Shown here piece after piece: positions 60,307 to 64,000 of a stretch of DNA of 64,000 nucleotides (positions are counted from its first letter, which is position 1; each line of letters opens with the position of its first letter). This DNA is from Cyprinodon diabolis (lineage: Eukaryota > Chordata > Actinopteri > Cyprinodontiformes > Cyprinodontidae). Both the position numbers and the translations under genes were made by a program. The stretch spans positions 30,385,666 to 30,449,665 of the forward strand of contig CM060083.1 of assembly GCA_030533445.1 (NCBI GenBank). Direction: 5' to 3'. Under the pieces are notes generated by a model. The model made no database searches, was not told the DNA's origin, and saw only the letters and a program-made list of their open reading frames with translations.

Positions 60307-62748
60307 TGAATTTGGATTCACTAGCAGTTTAGTCTTCAAGTGGACAAGGTACACCAATCAAACATCAGACTGAAACTTATACTAGCTTCTTAATTATTGA
60401 GGCTCCTCTACTAAAATAGTTTTGTTACTGCCTCATGACTTCTACAGAAATGGCAAACCAACATTGGAGGTAGCGGCTAAACTGAGACATTCTTTTAATA
60501 GGAGCAAGGAGTGACACTTGTTTGGTCCCCTTCTTTTGACTATCCATGTCATTTAATCCTTATCCTTAAAAAAAACAGTTTACATAATATGTTCTTTAAG
60601 ACAAGGAAATGTAGTAGGCTTTTTTAGCCAGCTAACCAGCAGTGTTCAGGAACACTAGTAGAAGGGGGGTGACCTGAGTTATGCTTCATACAAGATAGCA
60701 GAACTCTGGTCTTGACTTCCCTTTTTTTGACATCTCATTATGAGGAAAAAAGGGGGAATATTGCACAATAAACAATTATTTAACGTTTGCACACTTTTTA
60801 TGACTCCGATAACCTGCCCATACCTAGCGTGATAAATCGATAAAAAAAATCTGTAGAGAGCTAGAAACAGTAGCATTTTTAAAAAGTTTATGGAAGAAAG
60901 TAATTAATTTTGAACAATTAATTCTATTTCAGTTTTGAGTTCGTCTTTAGCCATACTCATCCAATGTCAGAATATCCTTCTTGGCTTAAAGTCATGCCTT
61001 GCCTGAATCAAAATAGAGCCCAATTTAAATGCTGCTTTGTTGCTGAGGTTTACAGAGCCAAATTCCCATATCATGTGTAAAACCCACACACAGGTATCCA
61101 ATTGCATGGGAGCGCATTGATTGAGAGAGCCCTTAAAACCACAACAGACACAGAAGCAGAACCTACCAGTACCACACCGTTAAAATAAAAAAAACATTTT
61201 ATTTTCTGTTTTATGGAGTCTCATTTCCGTATTTCTTAAAAGCGGTGCTCCTGCAGCAACACACAGCCTCTTTCGTATCGGTTCTACTCCCCATTAGGGT
61301 TTACAGAGAGCCATATGTACTTTTACGGGAAGGTTAATGGTTTTTAAGGACCGCAGCATGGCTTTAAATCCACAGCATTTAAAATCAATGAATGGCAACT
61401 CAACCAAGTATATGCAATACACACAAATGCTAAGTTTGTGGCAAAATCTCCGTCCCCCATATGCTTAAAGAGAAGCGACAAAACCTGTCAACGTTTACAA
61501 TCTTAAAAGCCTAATGAGCGGAAGTAACCATAGCAATTTAGTGAAAAGAACATCAAAGACTCGGGAGCAACTATTTAGGCAGCCTGTATTCATGCATAAT
61601 TAGCTTTGAAAATGGCACTACAGGAGCCTGCTACTCCCTGTTCTTAATTAGTTTTTATCCTTAGTCTGGAATGAGCGGTAAACAAAGCCATCAGATTAAA
61701 AATGTGCCTTTATTCCTGAGACAACAACATTGTCACCAGTTGAGACATGCGTGTCCTACGCATAATCTGTGCACCATTGTACCAGAGGAATGAGTGGCAG
61801 GGCTCTGTTTACAAAAGAGCCTAAAGAAATGATAAACACTGATGAAGTTAGAGCAAAGCAAAATTGTATATAGCTGAACTGTAAAAAACAAACAAAACAA
61901 AATAGATGCATCTTGAACATCAGTGGATGAAACTAGATTGTTGTTAAGGAGGATTACACTTCGTTTAAAGCTGCTGGTTTAAATATTTGGTGTTTTTCTT
62001 TATTATACCTGTAAGCTTGTGATGTTTTCTTTTCTGTTTTTATTTTATTCTGGAATATTAATATTTAAATGCTGTTTTTTTTCTATTTTTTTTATTGTTC
62101 ATGTCTGATTCTAATGTGAGGCAATCTAAGATCCTTCTTTAGATCACATTTGCTTCAAACCAACGTATATAAAGTCTCTGTTCCCATCTGTTATAAGCAA
62201 ATCACAAGATCATTTAGCCTTTGACTTCAGTGAGCTCTTTAGGAATGCTGTCATTGAAGCCGTGACTCTGTGCCATGTGTTTAACACATGCTGAACACCT
62301 GCCCATATTACGCTTCCTCCACCAACTGGCATCATGCATGCCTCTAACTCAGCTCTGTGAAGTAAAAGTCTCTCTCCACTGTCGAGGGTGTGCGCTTATG
62401 AAAAGTTGCTCTGATTGACAGAGTTGTAGTAACGAGCTACTGTACATTAGATCGCAATACCAATACCAATTAGTAAAAAGTGATTAGATTACTTTTAAGG
62501 CCAAAAAACTAATGTATGATTTTATTATGAAACCCTGTTATTTTCAACAGTGACAACATCACAGTATCGGTGTTTATGTACATAACTTTTGTGGTATTTA
62601 TAGAAACATCAAGTCTGGTGAAACCTCTAACAAAAACAAACAATTTCAGGGGTGTGAAAAAAAAAAAACTTCAGTTATTTTAATCCTACCCTCGAACTGC
62701 AATAAAACAAAAAATTAATTAACTGCATCTTCAGAGCAGCATCCTTAG

Positions 62749-62749
<1 letters not shown>
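60307..62749. other. Gene-free stretch; 61.5-61.85 kb possibly regulatory
   Basis: No gene, RNA or repeat found. 61,540-61,850 is repeat-free and GC-balanced, with CATGCATAATTAGC, TTCTTAATTAGTTTTTATCC and ACGCATAATC. This is a strong-looking but unproven candidate for a conserved non-coding enhancer. Confidence 0.3.
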
Positions 62750-62805
<56 letters not shown>

Positions 62806-62808
62806 TAT
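62750..62808. repeat. (TA)n microsatellite
   Basis: An uninterrupted TA run of about 51 bp, then AAATATATAA. The 'YIYIYI' frame on the minus strand is a repeat artefact. Confidence 0.95.
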
Positions 62809-63362
62809 AAAACAACAAAAAAAGACTAAAAACATATGCTATTTGTGATCCTCCAATAAAGGTCAAGGCCACAAAATTATGATTCCCACCCAATGAGAGT
62901 GTCTAACTTCAGTTCTAACGAGTCATTGTCTTGCAGTTAATCTAAATGGTCTTTTGCTGATGTAAAGTACTGTAGAGACCTGGTAATGAACCTTTAATTT
63001 GATTCTGATGCTGTGAACCAGGGGCAAACATATTCCAAACACTGGCTATTATAGTCTGCAGTCAGACACCCTTGGTATATATTGCTCTATTACCTGCAAT
63101 GCAATGACTTTATAATGATTAATTTAGTCCAAGAACATTACTAATCTTTCACTGCGCTGAAAAAGTGACACATTCAATGTTATGGCATAAAACAAAAAGA
63201 GATTATCTGATTTTCATGTCCCTCAGATAAGTATTTGGATCTATGTCACCAGCTATCTGCCAGTAGCTGACCAGTTACATTTAAAACAGAACACAGTTTG
63301 GATAGACAGTCACGGCTGAGAGAGAAGTCAACTTCTTACTAAAGCTACACTTAACACGCAAA

Positions 63363-63364
<2 letters not shown>
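62809..63364. other. Non-coding stretch, nothing recognised
   Basis: AT-rich spacer between the two TA tracts; no gene or repeat seen. Confidence 0.5.

Positions 63365-63433
<69 letters not shown>
63365..63433. repeat. (AT)n microsatellite, about 69 bp
   Basis: An uninterrupted AT dinucleotide run, the longest simple repeat of this type in the window. Confidence 0.95.
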
Positions 63434-63434
<1 letters not shown>

Positions 63435-64000
63435 TTGTTTGATATGTATGATATTACAAACTACCATTGAGTTTTTTCATGAGTCTCAAACATGCCATTA
63501 TTTTAAATACCTAAAGGTATGTTTAATTTTTTTTTTTTTCAATCTGCAGTCTTTGTAGACTTAATCTTGCTTCTATTTTCAAAAACATATTCAACACTAG
63601 ACTGAAATGAAAAAAGGCAGACAGCACTTCGGTAGTGAGGATTCTCTCTGTGTGTTAATATGCCACCACTGGGTGATGAGCCCTTTATAACGACAGCTTT
63701 CATTAGGCCAGACCTATTCATGGACAGATGGGAGCCGTGTGTGATGGGATGGCAGGACTGCATTAGAGCTGCTGCCACATTCTACTTCAAACCTGACCTT
63801 CCAGCGCGCCCACTTCACAACCCCCCCTTCCATCCCGATGCATCACTGTCAATTTTGCAGCTCAGGCACGCCTTGATGCCTCACTATCTCGGTGAAACGA
63901 CCAGTCTACCACACAGGCCGTAAATGCTCCTGCACCCTATTACTCCAAAGGCCTCTCACCTCTCTATTTTCAGCCGTTTTTGGGGAGAGACCACCACGTT
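63434..64000. other. Gene-free window end; possibly regulatory
   Basis: After a T13 run (63,527-63,539) the sequence becomes GC-balanced and repeat-free (63,640-63,990). Open frames on both strands reach 79-87 codons without any recognisable motif or splice context. It may be conserved non-coding DNA or part of an exon cut by the window edge; neither can be supported. Confidence 0.3.

Noticed and set aside
1..64000. Bacterial, phage or defence system
   Set aside because: No operon structure, Shine-Dalgarno-led genes or prokaryotic proteins; the repeat content is that of a fish nuclear genome.

Overview
This window looks like AT-rich intergenic (or very long intronic) nuclear DNA of a teleost fish. 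The evidence is the repeat content: long-ITR and short-ITR Tc1 elements, hAT-type and TTAA/TTA-target miniature elements, LINE 3' ends with 5-bp tails, a tRNA-derived SINE, an LTR-like block and many microsatellites, all of kinds I know from ray-finned fish. I could not support a single host protein-coding exon, rRNA, functional tRNA, or bacterial or viral system. The only substantial reading frames belong to transposons.

Layout. 1-8 kb: mostly unrecognised AT-rich DNA with a tRNA-derived SINE remnant (about 1.02-1.17 kb), a mosaic of old repeats (4.1-4.6 kb), a TIR-bounded element with telomere-like GGTTAGG filler (4.63-4.82 kb) and a GC-rich TIR element (6.15-6.57 kb). 8-10 kb: a decayed Tc1-like relic and a 967-bp TIR element with a duplicated right end. 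11.5 kb: a perfect 20-bp hairpin. 12.7-14.3 kb and 21.1-22.7 kb: two 1,612-bp Tc1/mariner elements, nearly identical, in opposite orientation, each with 202-bp ITRs, TA target duplications and an intact DD34E transposase. Between them lie another Tc1-like relic and an LTR-like block. 23-36 kb: gene-free, with a relic, microsatellites, an hAT-type end and a GAAG repeat. 36-38 kb: a LINE remnant with recognisable ORF2 C-terminal residues, plus other retroelement pieces. 38.2-39.4 kb: a short-ITR Tc1-like element with DD36E spacing and a single frameshift. 40-44 kb: more Tc1-like relics. 47.9 kb: a LINE 3' end. 51.8-52.7 kb: an hAT-type element carrying a nested TTAA-flanked MITE. 59.9-60.3 kb: a TTA-flanked MITE with an internal hairpin. 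62.7-63.4 kb: two long TA tracts.

How it fits together. The autonomous-looking parts are the two intact Tc1 transposases. Each would act in trans on any copy with matching ITRs, including each other. Everything else is non-autonomous or decayed. Several repeat-poor, less AT-rich blocks (26.4, 35, 41.5, 54.5, 58, 61.7 and 63.8 kb) have the look of conserved non-coding regulatory DNA, but that is an impression that only cross-species alignment can test. I found no convincing undescribed biological system here; the best leads are the young Tc1 pair, the nested hAT/MITE, the perfect hairpin and the DD36E element.
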